Shown piece by piece: positions 18,376 to 29,579 of a stretch of DNA of 64,000 nucleotides. Below the pieces are notes generated by a model. It worked only from the letters and a program-made list of their open reading frames with translations, was not told the origin of the DNA and made no database searches. Source of the stretch: Muribaculaceae bacterium (lineage in GTDB: Bacteria; Bacteroidota; Bacteroidia; Bacteroidales; Muribaculaceae); the NCBI GenBank assembly GCA_011959405.1, contig BLLX01000004.1:1-64000 (forward strand), in the 5' to 3' direction. Position numbers and translations under genes: made by a program. Each line of letters begins with the position of its first letter. The stretch's first letter is position 1.

Positions 18376-18406
18376 ACAGTATATTTCTGTGTATAAGACA
18401 ACCTGA

Positions 18407-19108
18407 TCAGTCCTCCACCACCGGAGCTATGAGTTTATAGCCCTTGCCGTGGATATTGATGATCTCAATCTCGGGATCCTCACGCAGATGCTTGCGCAGC
18501 TTGGTGATGTAGACGTCCATGGAGCGGGCGTTGAAATAGTTGTCGTCGATCCAAATGGTCTTCAGCGCATAATTGCGTTCAAGTATCTCGTTGACGTGCG
18601 CACACAGCAGACTCAGCAGCTCCGACTCCTTGGTGGTGAGCTTGGTCGACTTATCGCCGATCATCAGCGTCTGGTTCTGAGTGTTGAATGTGAATTTGCC
18701 GAGCTTGTACATGGTCACGTCACGGTCTTTCTTGCCTTTCACGCGGCGCAATATAGCCTCGATTCTCATCACCAGCTCCTCCATGGAGAAAGGTTTGGTG
18801 ATATAGTCGTCGGCACCGATCTTGAATCCCGACAGAATATCCTCCTTCAGCGAACGCGCCGAAAGGAAAATAATCGGAATTTCGGAATTCACGGTACGGA
18901 TCTCCTGAGCCACGGTAAAACCGTCTTTCTTAGGCATCATCACATCCAGCACCACAAGATCGTATTTACCTTTGGCAAAAGCCTTATAGCCGGCATCGCC
19001 GTCGGGATAGAGATCGGCGCTGTAGCCCTTGGCCTGCAGATACTCACGCAGAAGCATGCCAAGATTTTCGTCGTCTTCGCAAAGTAGGATTCTAAGTTTT
19101 TCTTCCAT
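18407..19108 (-). CDS. rprY: Response regulator, OmpR family (RprY-like)
   Basis: A 233-residue OmpR/PhoB-type regulator. Receiver domain residues 5-118 with acidic pocket E11-D12-D13 and phosphoacceptor D55 in VVLDVMMPK; the TKPF lysine follows. A winged-helix DNA-binding domain covers about 135-230 (the LTTKESELLSLLCAHVNE region). Partner of the sensor kinase 62 bases upstream. In Bacteroides RprY binds many promoters and represses Na+/redox and stress functions; the identity here rests on close overall resemblance and gene order rprX-rprY. The nhaD and etf genes of this window are conceivable targets, which is speculation. Confidence 0.88.
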   Translation of the reverse strand: MEEKLRILLCEDDENLGMLLREYLQAKGYSADLYPDGDAGYKAFAKGKYDLVVLDVMMPKKDGFTVAQEIRTVNSEIPIIFLSARSLKEDILSGFKIGADDYITKPFSMEELVMRIEAILRRVKGKKDRDVTMYKLGKFTFNTQNQTLMIGDKSTKLTTKESELLSLLCAHVNEILERNYALKTIWIDDNYFNARSMDVYITKLRKHLREDPEIEIINIHGKGYKLIAPVVED

Positions 19109-19170
19109 ATCGGTTATGAGTTGGGAAAAAGGATTATAAATTTCGTTGATTATGATAAAACAGCCGCCGC

Positions 19171-20727
19171 CTATTCCTGATCAGGCGCCAACGGTAGTGT
19201 CAGTGTAAAGGTGGTGCCGCGGCCGAATTCCGATTCGGCCGTGATTTCTCCGCCGAATTCCTCCACCATCTTCTTCACATATGCCAGACCGAGACCGAAA
19301 CCCTTCACATCATGACGGTCGCCGGTAGACACTCTGAAAAATTTGTCGAAAATCTTGCGCAGATCGTCTTTCCTGATTCCTATGCCCGTGTCGGTCACAG
19401 TGATCTGAAGTTTATTGTGGGGAAGATCCTCGGTGGCTATCTTCAGGATGAGAGGATGCTCCTCGCTGCGATACTTCACGGCATTGTCGAGCAGATTGGT
19501 GATCAGATTGGCAAAATGCATCTCATCCACCTTCACCAGTGAACGCCCGGCGGCAAGATCCAGTTCAATGCGTCCTCCCACCTTCTCCACGCGGAGCTTG
19601 ACCGAGTGGGCCGACGCCGCTATCACCTTGTTGGCGTCAAGGGCCACAAGATTCAGCACCGACTTCTGATTGTAGTAAAGCGACATCTGCAGGACTTTTT
19701 CAACCATGAAACGCAGTCTCTTAGTGTCGTCATTGATCACTTCCGCGATATGGCGCATCATCGTGTCCGATTTGCGCACCGAAGCGTCTCCGAGCATCTG
19801 GCCGGCCAGCGACAGTGAGCTTATGGGAGTTTTCAGCTCATGGGTCATATTGTTGATGAAGTCGTTTTTCATCTCGTTCACCTTTTTCTGACGGAAAGCG
19901 ACCATAATCGCATATATGAATATCAGCAGAAGAATAAATGTGAACGCAAAAGACGGTATCATGAACCTGATCGAGCTGAACAGATAGTCGGCTTTGGTCG
20001 GAAAATACACTTCAAGATAATTGATCTTGTTGATAGGATCGTTGGGAAACAGCGGCTGTGTGTACACCTCCTTGCGCTCCTCCTGCCGCGACACTCCCGA
20101 GGGAAATCCCGCCGTATGGTAGATCAGAGCGCCGTTACGGTTGGCCACAGCAAACTCAAACGGTATCTTCAGCCCGTTGTTTTCCAGTTCGAAACGCAGG
20201 AAATTACGCACCATCAACGAGTCGGCGCGCTGAGCTATGGGGCGATTGCTGCTGCGGGCAATGATATTTAGGATCACTTCGTCTATGAGTCCGCGCTGGT
20301 AAAGATAGCGCCCTCTCAGAGTTTCCTGAAGAGTTCTCGAACGCTGTTCGAGGTTGCCGCCGGCCTTCGGAGTAAGCGACGACGGCACCGGCGATGATCC
20401 CGGGAGCTTGTCGAGAGCATCCTCTATTGTAAGATTACCCCGGCGTCCGCTCGGAGTGGTGAAACTCATCGACACCCCCTCTGTAGAGGGTGTGACCTTA
20501 TATCTCTGGCAATTGTCCACCTGAGCCAGATTCTCTTCAAGAAAATGGCGGGTCTCCTCCTGCTCGAGCATCGACGATACGGCATACAGCGAACGGCGCA
20601 CACTTTCTTCAAACTGATCGTCGCGCATTCGCACCATATTATTCATGTACAGAAACTGCACATATATCAGACCGGCAAATGTAACGGCCATGATTATGGT
20701 GATAAACCAGATTGTGGATTTTTTCAT
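19171..20727 (-). CDS. rprX: Sensor histidine kinase (RprX-like)
   Basis: A 518-residue inner-membrane kinase. TM1 at about residues 7-27, a periplasmic sensor of roughly 220 residues, TM2 at about 250-275, a short juxtamembrane segment (no clear HAMP), HisKA with phosphoacceptor H296 in NNMTHELKTPISS, then HATPase_c with N box (NLLDNAVKYR), G1 (DTGIGI), F box (FDKFFRV) and G2 (GFGLGLAYVKK). All catalytic boxes are intact. It phosphorylates the regulator encoded just downstream. Signal is unknown. Promoter at 20851-20882 leaves a leader of over 100 bases. Confidence 0.9.
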   Translation of the reverse strand: MKKSTIWFITIIMAVTFAGLIYVQFLYMNNMVRMRDDQFEESVRRSLYAVSSMLEQEETRHFLEENLAQVDNCQRYKVTPSTEGVSMSFTTPSGRRGNLTIEDALDKLPGSSPVPSSLTPKAGGNLEQRSRTLQETLRGRYLYQRGLIDEVILNIIARSSNRPIAQRADSLMVRNFLRFELENNGLKIPFEFAVANRNGALIYHTAGFPSGVSRQEERKEVYTQPLFPNDPINKINYLEVYFPTKADYLFSSIRFMIPSFAFTFILLLIFIYAIMVAFRQKKVNEMKNDFINNMTHELKTPISSLSLAGQMLGDASVRKSDTMMRHIAEVINDDTKRLRFMVEKVLQMSLYYNQKSVLNLVALDANKVIAASAHSVKLRVEKVGGRIELDLAAGRSLVKVDEMHFANLITNLLDNAVKYRSEEHPLILKIATEDLPHNKLQITVTDTGIGIRKDDLRKIFDKFFRVSTGDRHDVKGFGLGLAYVKKMVEEFGGEITAESEFGRGTTFTLTLPLAPDQE

Positions 20728-20850
20728 TCGCTGTTTAGACTCGGAAAATTCCGTTTAGTTTAATAATTTAACACTTTTAGAGCAATTTTGTTTAATTTGC
20801 CAAGATGCAATAAAAACACAATGCCGCAAAAACGTTTTAACATTTCAGTG

Positions 20851-20882
20851 CAAAATTAACTAAACCGGGCTTACCAACCAAA
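20851..20882 (-). promoter_or_regulatory. Promoter of rprXY
   Basis: Minus-strand TTTG (20879-20882), 20 bases, TAATTTTG (20851-20858): full consensus. It is divergent from the etf promoter at 20898-20929, and only 15 bases separate the two -33 boxes, so one regulator could control both. The leader to rprX (20728-20850) is A/T-rich with no recognisable element. Confidence 0.8.
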
Positions 20883-20897
20883 GAATTAACGGCTTTT

Positions 20898-20929
20898 TTT
20901 GGATATGAAAGGCAAAAAACGTAACTTTG
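20898..20929 (+). promoter_or_regulatory. Promoter of the etf-ACAD operon
   Basis: TTTG (20898-20901), exactly 20 bases, TAACTTTG (20922-20929): full consensus. Leader of about 55 bases to etfB. Confidence 0.85.
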
Positions 20930-20988
20930 CAAGAGTTTTTTCTCACTACCGAATAAGTAACTAATTATTATATAACAATTTACAAAAT

Positions 20989-21861
20989 ATGAGCTTGAAT
21001 ATCATCGTGCTCGCCAAGCAGGTGCCCGACACCCGCAACGTGGGCAAAGATGCAATGAAAGAAGACGGCACCATCAACCGCGCAGCGTTGCCTGCCATCT
21101 TCAATCCCGAAGACCTCAACGCTCTCGAGCAGGCTCTTCGACTCAAAGACGCCAATCCCGGCTCCACAGTCACCATGCTCACCATGGGTCTTCCCCGCGC
21201 CTCTGAAATCATCCGCGAAGCAATCTATCGCGGCGCCGACCGCGGAGTCGTGCTCACCGACCGTGCACTCGGCGGTGCCGACACCCTGGCTACATCCTAC
21301 TCTCTGGCACAGGCCGTGAAGAAAATGACCGGCTACGACATCATCCTCGGCGGCCGCCAGGCAATCGACGGCGACACCGCACAGGTAGGTCCTCAGATAG
21401 CCGAGAAACTCGGTGTGCCGCAGGTCACATACGCTGAAGAGATCCTCGGTGTGGCCGAAGGCCATGTCACCGTAAAACGTCGTCTGGAGCATGGCGTGGA
21501 AACCGTGAAAGCTCCCCTGCCCTGCGTTGTCACCGTGACCGGATCGGCCGACGAATGCCGCCCGCGCAACGCACAGCGTGTCATGAAATTCAAATATGCG
21601 GCATCGCCCACTGAGCGCACACAGCTCTCCGACGAGCTGGCTCAGAGAGCCGACTCCCGCTGTCCGGAAATCATTCAGGAATGGAGCGCCGCCTACGTAG
21701 AGGCCGACCCCGAGCAGATCGGCTTCCCCGGATCTCCCACAAAGGTAAAGAGCATCGAGAACGTGGTGTTCACTGCCAAGGAAAGCCGCTGTCTCGACAA
21801 CGACGACGCCCAGATCGAGGAACTCATAAAGGAACTCATCACCAACCACACCATCGGTTAA
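20989..21861 (+). CDS. etfB: Electron transfer flavoprotein subunit beta
   Basis: A 290-residue EtfB. N-terminus NIIVLAKQVPDT and the block GGADTLATSYSLAQAV are characteristic; the AEEILGV/RRLEHGVETVKAPLPCVVTV stretch is the EtfB signature region. With EtfA it forms the FAD-containing heterodimer that takes electrons from acyl-CoA dehydrogenase. First gene of a three-gene operon (gaps of 31 and 17 bases) ending at a clear terminator. It is some 30 residues longer than classical mitochondrial-type EtfB; whether this Etf bifurcates electrons (to ferredoxin) cannot be decided by eye. Confidence 0.95.
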   Translation: MSLNIIVLAKQVPDTRNVGKDAMKEDGTINRAALPAIFNPEDLNALEQALRLKDANPGSTVTMLTMGLPRASEIIREAIYRGADRGVVLTDRALGGADTLATSYSLAQAVKKMTGYDIILGGRQAIDGDTAQVGPQIAEKLGVPQVTYAEEILGVAEGHVTVKRRLEHGVETVKAPLPCVVTVTGSADECRPRNAQRVMKFKYAASPTERTQLSDELAQRADSRCPEIIQEWSAAYVEADPEQIGFPGSPTKVKSIENVVFTAKESRCLDNDDAQIEELIKELITNHTIG

Positions 21862-21892
21862 TCATCACCCACTCCTATTTATATTATAGATT

Positions 21893-22924
21893 ATGACCAA
21901 CGACAAAAACAACCTCATCGTCTACTGCGAGTGGGACGAAGACCATGTGGCCGACGTCAGTCTCGAACTGCTCACCAAAGGCCGCGTGCTCGCCGACAAA
22001 CTCGGAGTGAAGCTGGAAGCCCTCGTAATAGGCCACAACCTCGGTGACGTGGAAAAGACGCTCATGCCATACGGCGCAGACGTGGTCTACAAAGTGGACG
22101 ACGCCCGCATGTATCCTTACACCACCAATCCCCATGCGGCCGTACTCATCAACCTGTTCCGCGAAATCGAACCCCAGATATGCCTTATGGGCGCCACCTG
22201 CATAGGCCGCGACCTCGGTCCCCGCGTAAGCTCATGCCTGCACAGCGGACTCACGGCCGACTGCACCTCACTGGAGATCGGCGACCACAAAGACGCTAAA
22301 TCAGGCAAGGAATACACCCACCTGCTGTATCAGATACGTCCGGCGTTCGGCGGCAACATCGTGGCCACGATCGTCAACCCCGACTGCCGTCCGCAGATGG
22401 CCACCGTGCGCGAAGGCGTGATGAAAAAAGAGATCTTCGACCCCGCCCACAAAGGTGAGGTGGTCACTCTTGACGTCGACAAATACGTAAAACCCGAGGA
22501 TTTCGTGGTAGAGATTCTCGACCGCCATATCGAAAAATCAAAGATCAACATCAAAGCCGCTCCCATCATCGTGGCCGGCGGCTACGGCGTAGGATCCAAA
22601 GAGAATTTCGACATGCTTTTCGAACTTGCCGAAACCCTTGGCGGTGAAGTCGGCGCCACACGCGCCGCAGTCGACGCCGGATGGGTTGAACACGCCCGCC
22701 AGATCGGACAGACCGGCACCACCGTACGCCCGAAACTCTACATCGCCTGCGGCATCTCCGGACAGATCCAGCACATCGCCGGCATGCAGGAAAGCTCGAT
22801 CATCATCTCGATCAACAATGATCCTGCGGCACCCATCAACGCCATTGCCGACTACGTGATCACCGGCAATGTCGAAGACATCGTGCCCAAGCTGATCAAA
22901 TATTACAAGAAAAACTCCAAGTAA
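21893..22924 (+). CDS. etfA: Electron transfer flavoprotein subunit alpha
   Basis: A 343-residue EtfA. The N-terminal alpha/beta domain is followed by the conserved C-terminal FAD-binding domain: VAGGYGVGSKENF, LGGEVGATRAAVDAGW, QIGQTGTTVRPKLYIACGISG and the IISINNDPAAPINAIADY segment, all close to the family consensus. Forms a heterodimer with EtfB; acts in the cytoplasm between acyl-CoA dehydrogenase and a membrane or soluble acceptor. No ETF:quinone oxidoreductase or ferredoxin-linked partner lies in this window. Confidence 0.95.
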   Translation: MTNDKNNLIVYCEWDEDHVADVSLELLTKGRVLADKLGVKLEALVIGHNLGDVEKTLMPYGADVVYKVDDARMYPYTTNPHAAVLINLFREIEPQICLMGATCIGRDLGPRVSSCLHSGLTADCTSLEIGDHKDAKSGKEYTHLLYQIRPAFGGNIVATIVNPDCRPQMATVREGVMKKEIFDPAHKGEVVTLDVDKYVKPEDFVVEILDRHIEKSKINIKAAPIIVAGGYGVGSKENFDMLFELAETLGGEVGATRAAVDAGWVEHARQIGQTGTTVRPKLYIACGISGQIQHIAGMQESSIIISINNDPAAPINAIADYVITGNVEDIVPKLIKYYKKNSK

Positions 22925-22941
22925 GCCCCGCTTTCAAGATT

Positions 22942-24651
22942 ATGGCTAACTTTTATACTGACAATCCAGACCTTAAGCATCACCTGAGCCATCCGCTGAT
23001 GCAAAAAATAGTCGCCTTGAAAGAACGCGACTATTCCGAAGCCGACAAGTACGACTACGCGCCCTACAATTTCGAGGATGCCATGGACAACTATGACAAA
23101 GTCCTTGAAATCGTCGGCGAACTCTGCGGCACCACCATCGCCGACAATGCCGAAGACGTGGACCATCAGGGTCCGCGCGTGGAAAACGGCCGGGTGATCT
23201 ATGCCGACGGCACCAGCCAGAACCTCGAAGCCTGCCGCAAGGCCGGACTGATGGGCATGGCCATGCCGCGCCGCTTGGGCGGTCTGAACTTCCCCATCAC
23301 ACCCTACATCATGGCCGCCGACATCGTGAGCCGTGCCGACACCGGTTTCGAAAACCTCTGGGGACTGCAGGACTGCGCCGAGACAATCTACGAATTCGCC
23401 TCCGAAGAGCAGAAACAGAAATACATTCCCCGCGTATGCGCCGGCGAAACCATGTCGATGGACCTCACCGAGCCTGACGCCGGATCCGACCTCCAGTCGG
23501 TGATGCTGAAAGCCACCGAACAGCCCGACGGCACATGGCTTCTCAACGGCGTGAAACGCTTCATCACCAACGGCGACAGCGACATCCACTTGGTTCTCGC
23601 CCGCTCTGAAGACGGCACCAAGGACGGACGCGGTCTGTCCATGTTCATCTACGACAAACGCGACGGCGGTGTCACCGTGCGCCGCATCGAGAACAAAATG
23701 GGCATCAAGGGTTCTCCCACATGCGAACTCGTCTACAAAAACGCCAAAGCCGAACTCTGCGGAAGCCGCCGCATGGGCCTGATCAAATACGTAATGGCCC
23801 TGATGAACGGAGCACGTCTCGGCATCGCCGCCCAAAGCGTAGGTGTCAGCGAAATCGCCTACCGCGAGGCTCTGGCATATGCCAAGGACCGCAAACAGTT
23901 CGGCAAGGCCATCATCGAATTCCCCGCTGTATTCGAGATGCTCGCCACCATGAAGGCCAAACTTGACGCATCGCGCTCGCTGCTGTATGAAACCTCACGC
24001 TATGTGGACCTCTACAAGGCTTACGACGACATCGCCAAGGAACGCGCGCTCACTCCGGAAGAGAAAAAAGAATCCAAACTCTACTCCAAACTGGCCGACG
24101 CATGCACTCCTCTGGCCAAAGGTCTGAGCAGCGAATACTGCAACCAGAACGCCTACGACTGCATACAGATCCACGGCGGCTCGGGCTTCATGAAAGACTA
24201 TGCCTGCGAACGCGTGTACCGCGACGCCCGCATCACGTCCATCTACGAAGGCACGACCCAGCTGCAGGTAGTGGCCGCCATACGCCACGTCACCACCGGC
24301 ACCGTAAACCTGCTCATCGACTCCTATCGCGAGCAGCTCGCAGCCGGAATCAAGCCCGCACTTGAAACCGCCAAGGCCAACCTTGAGCAGATGACCGAGA
24401 AATACAACGCCGCCATAGCATCCGTACTGGAAGCCAAAGACACCGCATACGTTGACTTCATGGCACGCCGTCTGGTGGAAATGGCCGGCAACATAATCAT
24501 GAGCTACCTGCTCCTGCTCGATGCACAGCGCAACGACAGCTTCATCCGCTCAGCACAGGTCTACAACAAGATGGCGCAGGCTGTGGTCAACACCCACTCC
24601 GACTTCATCGCCAACTTCACTCCCGACCAGATCGAATTCTACAAGGCCTGA
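22942..24651 (+). CDS. Acyl-CoA dehydrogenase with C-terminal extension
   Basis: A 569-residue FAD enzyme. N-terminal helical, middle beta-barrel (MSMDLTEPDAGSDLQSV) and C-terminal helical dehydrogenase domains span about 1-450, then about 110 extra residues of the acyl-CoA dehydrogenase C-terminal type. The catalytic glutamate is in SIYEGTTQLQ, and IQIHGGSGFMKDY is the FAD-contact motif. Longer than the usual 380-residue short-chain enzymes but normal for the Bacteroidetes form that accompanies etfBA. It probably reduces or oxidises short acyl-CoA; direction in an anaerobe could be crotonyl-CoA reduction. Last gene of the operon. Confidence 0.92.
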   Translation: MANFYTDNPDLKHHLSHPLMQKIVALKERDYSEADKYDYAPYNFEDAMDNYDKVLEIVGELCGTTIADNAEDVDHQGPRVENGRVIYADGTSQNLEACRKAGLMGMAMPRRLGGLNFPITPYIMAADIVSRADTGFENLWGLQDCAETIYEFASEEQKQKYIPRVCAGETMSMDLTEPDAGSDLQSVMLKATEQPDGTWLLNGVKRFITNGDSDIHLVLARSEDGTKDGRGLSMFIYDKRDGGVTVRRIENKMGIKGSPTCELVYKNAKAELCGSRRMGLIKYVMALMNGARLGIAAQSVGVSEIAYREALAYAKDRKQFGKAIIEFPAVFEMLATMKAKLDASRSLLYETSRYVDLYKAYDDIAKERALTPEEKKESKLYSKLADACTPLAKGLSSEYCNQNAYDCIQIHGGSGFMKDYACERVYRDARITSIYEGTTQLQVVAAIRHVTTGTVNLLIDSYREQLAAGIKPALETAKANLEQMTEKYNAAIASVLEAKDTAYVDFMARRLVEMAGNIIMSYLLLLDAQRNDSFIRSAQVYNKMAQAVVNTHSDFIANFTPDQIEFYKA

Positions 24652-24697
24652 TCCACACACCATCCACTGCGGCATAAGCCTTACACAACAAAGCAGA

Positions 24698-24735
24698 CGC
24701 CCGACCGATTCCGGCCGGGCGCTGTATTTTTATAT
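24698..24735 (+). terminator. Terminator of the etf-ACAD operon
   Basis: 10-bp G+C-rich stem with one mismatch (24698-24707 with 24712-24721), tight 4-base loop, then TATTTTTATAT. It begins about 45 bases after the acyl-CoA dehydrogenase stop. Confidence 0.85.
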
Positions 24736-24753
24736 ACACAGAGGAAGATCCAC

Positions 24754-25728
24754 TCAACGATAAAACGGGAGAACGCGCCGCATCACGCGCCCGGCAAAAT
24801 AACCGCCCACACACGCTGCCACAACTTCGGCAACCACCGTCAGCGCCAGCCAATCCTCCGGCACAAACCTCACACAGACACGCCAGGCAAGACCGATGAA
24901 TATCAACTGCAGGCCAAACACCGTCAGCGCCTGCGCGTTCAGTTTCTCAACCAACGGCACACGCCGACCAGACTGCTCCAGCCAACGGCACACAGCCAGA
25001 AGCCCTGCCGAGCCTGACACTCCGGCCGCAAACGTCAAAATCAGCGAATCGCCGAAATCGCGCACCGAATAATTGGTCATTCCCGTGATACAGAACAGCA
25101 CGCCATACACAACAAACAGCCCCGATGCCGCCGGCAATCCCACACACGCCAGAGTGTCACGCGCTCTCATCCTGAAGCCGCACCACATCATCGGAGCGAA
25201 AAAAAACGCCGAATCCAGACTCCACGGCAACAACACCGGCAGAAAATCCGCCATGCCGGCCACCACAAGACTCCCCGATGCCATCAAGGCCTGCCGTGAC
25301 ACGGAATCAGGCAACAGAATCAGGCGCAACACAACGTACGATGAAAACAAAGCCGTCAGAAACCACAGCACACTGTTGTTAAGCGTCATGAGCACCACCT
25401 GCCCCGGAGCATCCGTCCCCGGATACAGGCAAAACCTCGAATATGCGATACCGGCCAAAGACTGCGGCGTCACCTCCCTCCCCACTGCCAGAGAATACAG
25501 CAGACACACGGCACTCAGCGTCACATAAGGCACCACAAGCCCTCTGAACTTGCGCCGCAACGACAGCGAACCGGCCGATGTGGTGAAACCCGCGCAAACA
25601 AAAAACACGGCCAACGAAAAATTATCGAAAGGCACAGCCCACATGGCCCCGTCGGTATGGCTCAGAATCACCATCACAAGGGCCAACCCCTTGGCCATAT
25701 CCACATATCTTATACGCCGTACTGTCAT
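24754..25728 (-). CDS. Membrane acyltransferase (acyltransferase 3 family)
   Basis: A 324-residue polytopic protein with about ten hydrophobic segments. The N-terminal RYVDMAKGLALVMVILSH (residues 7-24) is the family start, with the histidine of the predicted active site after the first helix; FFVCAGF follows in the second. Members O-acetylate or succinylate surface polysaccharides, peptidoglycan or small molecules. No glycan cluster is nearby, so the acceptor cannot be named. Stand-alone gene; a weak TTACTTTG lies 10 bases upstream of the start (25739-25746). Confidence 0.82.
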   Translation of the reverse strand: MTVRRIRYVDMAKGLALVMVILSHTDGAMWAVPFDNFSLAVFFVCAGFTTSAGSLSLRRKFRGLVVPYVTLSAVCLLYSLAVGREVTPQSLAGIAYSRFCLYPGTDAPGQVVLMTLNNSVLWFLTALFSSYVVLRLILLPDSVSRQALMASGSLVVAGMADFLPVLLPWSLDSAFFFAPMMWCGFRMRARDTLACVGLPAASGLFVVYGVLFCITGMTNYSVRDFGDSLILTFAAGVSGSAGLLAVCRWLEQSGRRVPLVEKLNAQALTVFGLQLIFIGLAWRVCVRFVPEDWLALTVVAEVVAACVGGYFAGRVMRRVLPFYR

Positions 25729-25767
25729 AATCTACACGCAAAGTAACGAATTTTTAGCGTTTTTTCG

Positions 25768-25775
25768 TAACTTTG
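25768..25775 (+). promoter_or_regulatory. Promoter of the ABC-F/kinase/MurU run
   Basis: TAACTTTG 42 bases before the ATG at 25818; no convincing -33 TTG at the expected distance. Confidence 0.55.
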
Positions 25776-25805
25776 CAGACGGTTTCCAATAAATTTACAA
25801 TCTAA

Positions 25806-28793
<2,988 letters not shown>

Positions 28794-28797
<4 letters not shown>

Positions 28798-29567
28798 AAG
28801 CGATGATCTATGCCGCCGGACTCGGCACCCGACTGCGTCCGCTCACCGACGACCGTCCGAAAGCACTCATTGAAGTGGGCGGCAAGCCAATGCTCCAGCA
28901 TGTCATCGAAAACATAAAAAAGGCAGGAATCACCCGTGCGGTGGTCAACGTTCACCATTTCGCCGGTAAAGTGATCGACTTTCTCGACCGCAACGGCAAT
29001 TTCGGCATCGACATTGCCATTAGCGACGAAAGCGACCGACTGCTCGACACCGGCGGAGGGCTGCTGAAAGCACGTCCGCTGCTTGACGGCGATGAACCGA
29101 TATTGCTCCACAACGCCGACATCCTCACCGATCTCGACCTGCGGCTCATGAAGATGCGCGGAGACGCCACGCTGCTTGTAGGCTCGCGCGGATCATCACG
29201 CCGTCTTGTCTTTGACCACAACGACGGCAACAACGGATCTGCTGACGGCAGCGATATGATGCAGTTGTGCGGATGGATCGACACCGCAAGCGGCGCCACT
29301 CGTCCAGACGGGTTCATATATGACCCCTCCCGACACACAACCAGATCGTTCAATGGCATACATCTGTTTTCGACGGCACTCTTCCCCGCCCTCGAAGACT
29401 ACAGCCGCTCGGCAGGCTCCGACGCATTCTCCATAACACCTTTTTATGTGGCCGCGTCCGGCACACACAGTATCTATGCCACCGAACCCGACGGCTACAG
29501 CTGGTTTGACATAGGCAGGCCGGAAACTCTTGCCGCGGCCGACAGACATCTGCGCGACAGGAACTGA
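28794..29567 (+). CDS. murU: MurU-like nucleotidyltransferase
   Basis: A 257-residue sugar-1-phosphate nucleotidyltransferase. N-terminal AAGLGTRLRPLT (7-18) and KALIEVGGKPML are the NTP-binding blocks, LLDTGGGLLKA and LLHNADILTD (the metal-binding Asp) follow. Wording is very close to Pseudomonas MurU, which makes UDP-MurNAc from MurNAc-1-phosphate. The ATG overlaps the stop of the AmgK-like gene by four bases, so the two steps kinase plus uridylyltransferase would be made together and feed recycled MurNAc back to peptidoglycan synthesis. Ends 12 bases from the convergent mfd stop. Confidence 0.82.
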
Positions 29568-29579
29568 CCCGACTGTTTT

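Noticed and set aside
20728-20850. Long leader of rprX considered as a riboswitch
   Set aside because: A/T-rich with no conserved aptamer core or stable hairpins visible by eye.
20980-21849. A 289-codon minus-strand open frame opposite etfB
   Set aside because: Mirror of etfB with the same limits; no recognisable protein features, and it would cross the etf promoter direction.
22903-23835. A 310-codon minus-strand open frame
   Set aside because: Antisense to the acyl-CoA dehydrogenase, Gly/Val/His-rich with no domain; the plus-strand gene is unambiguous.
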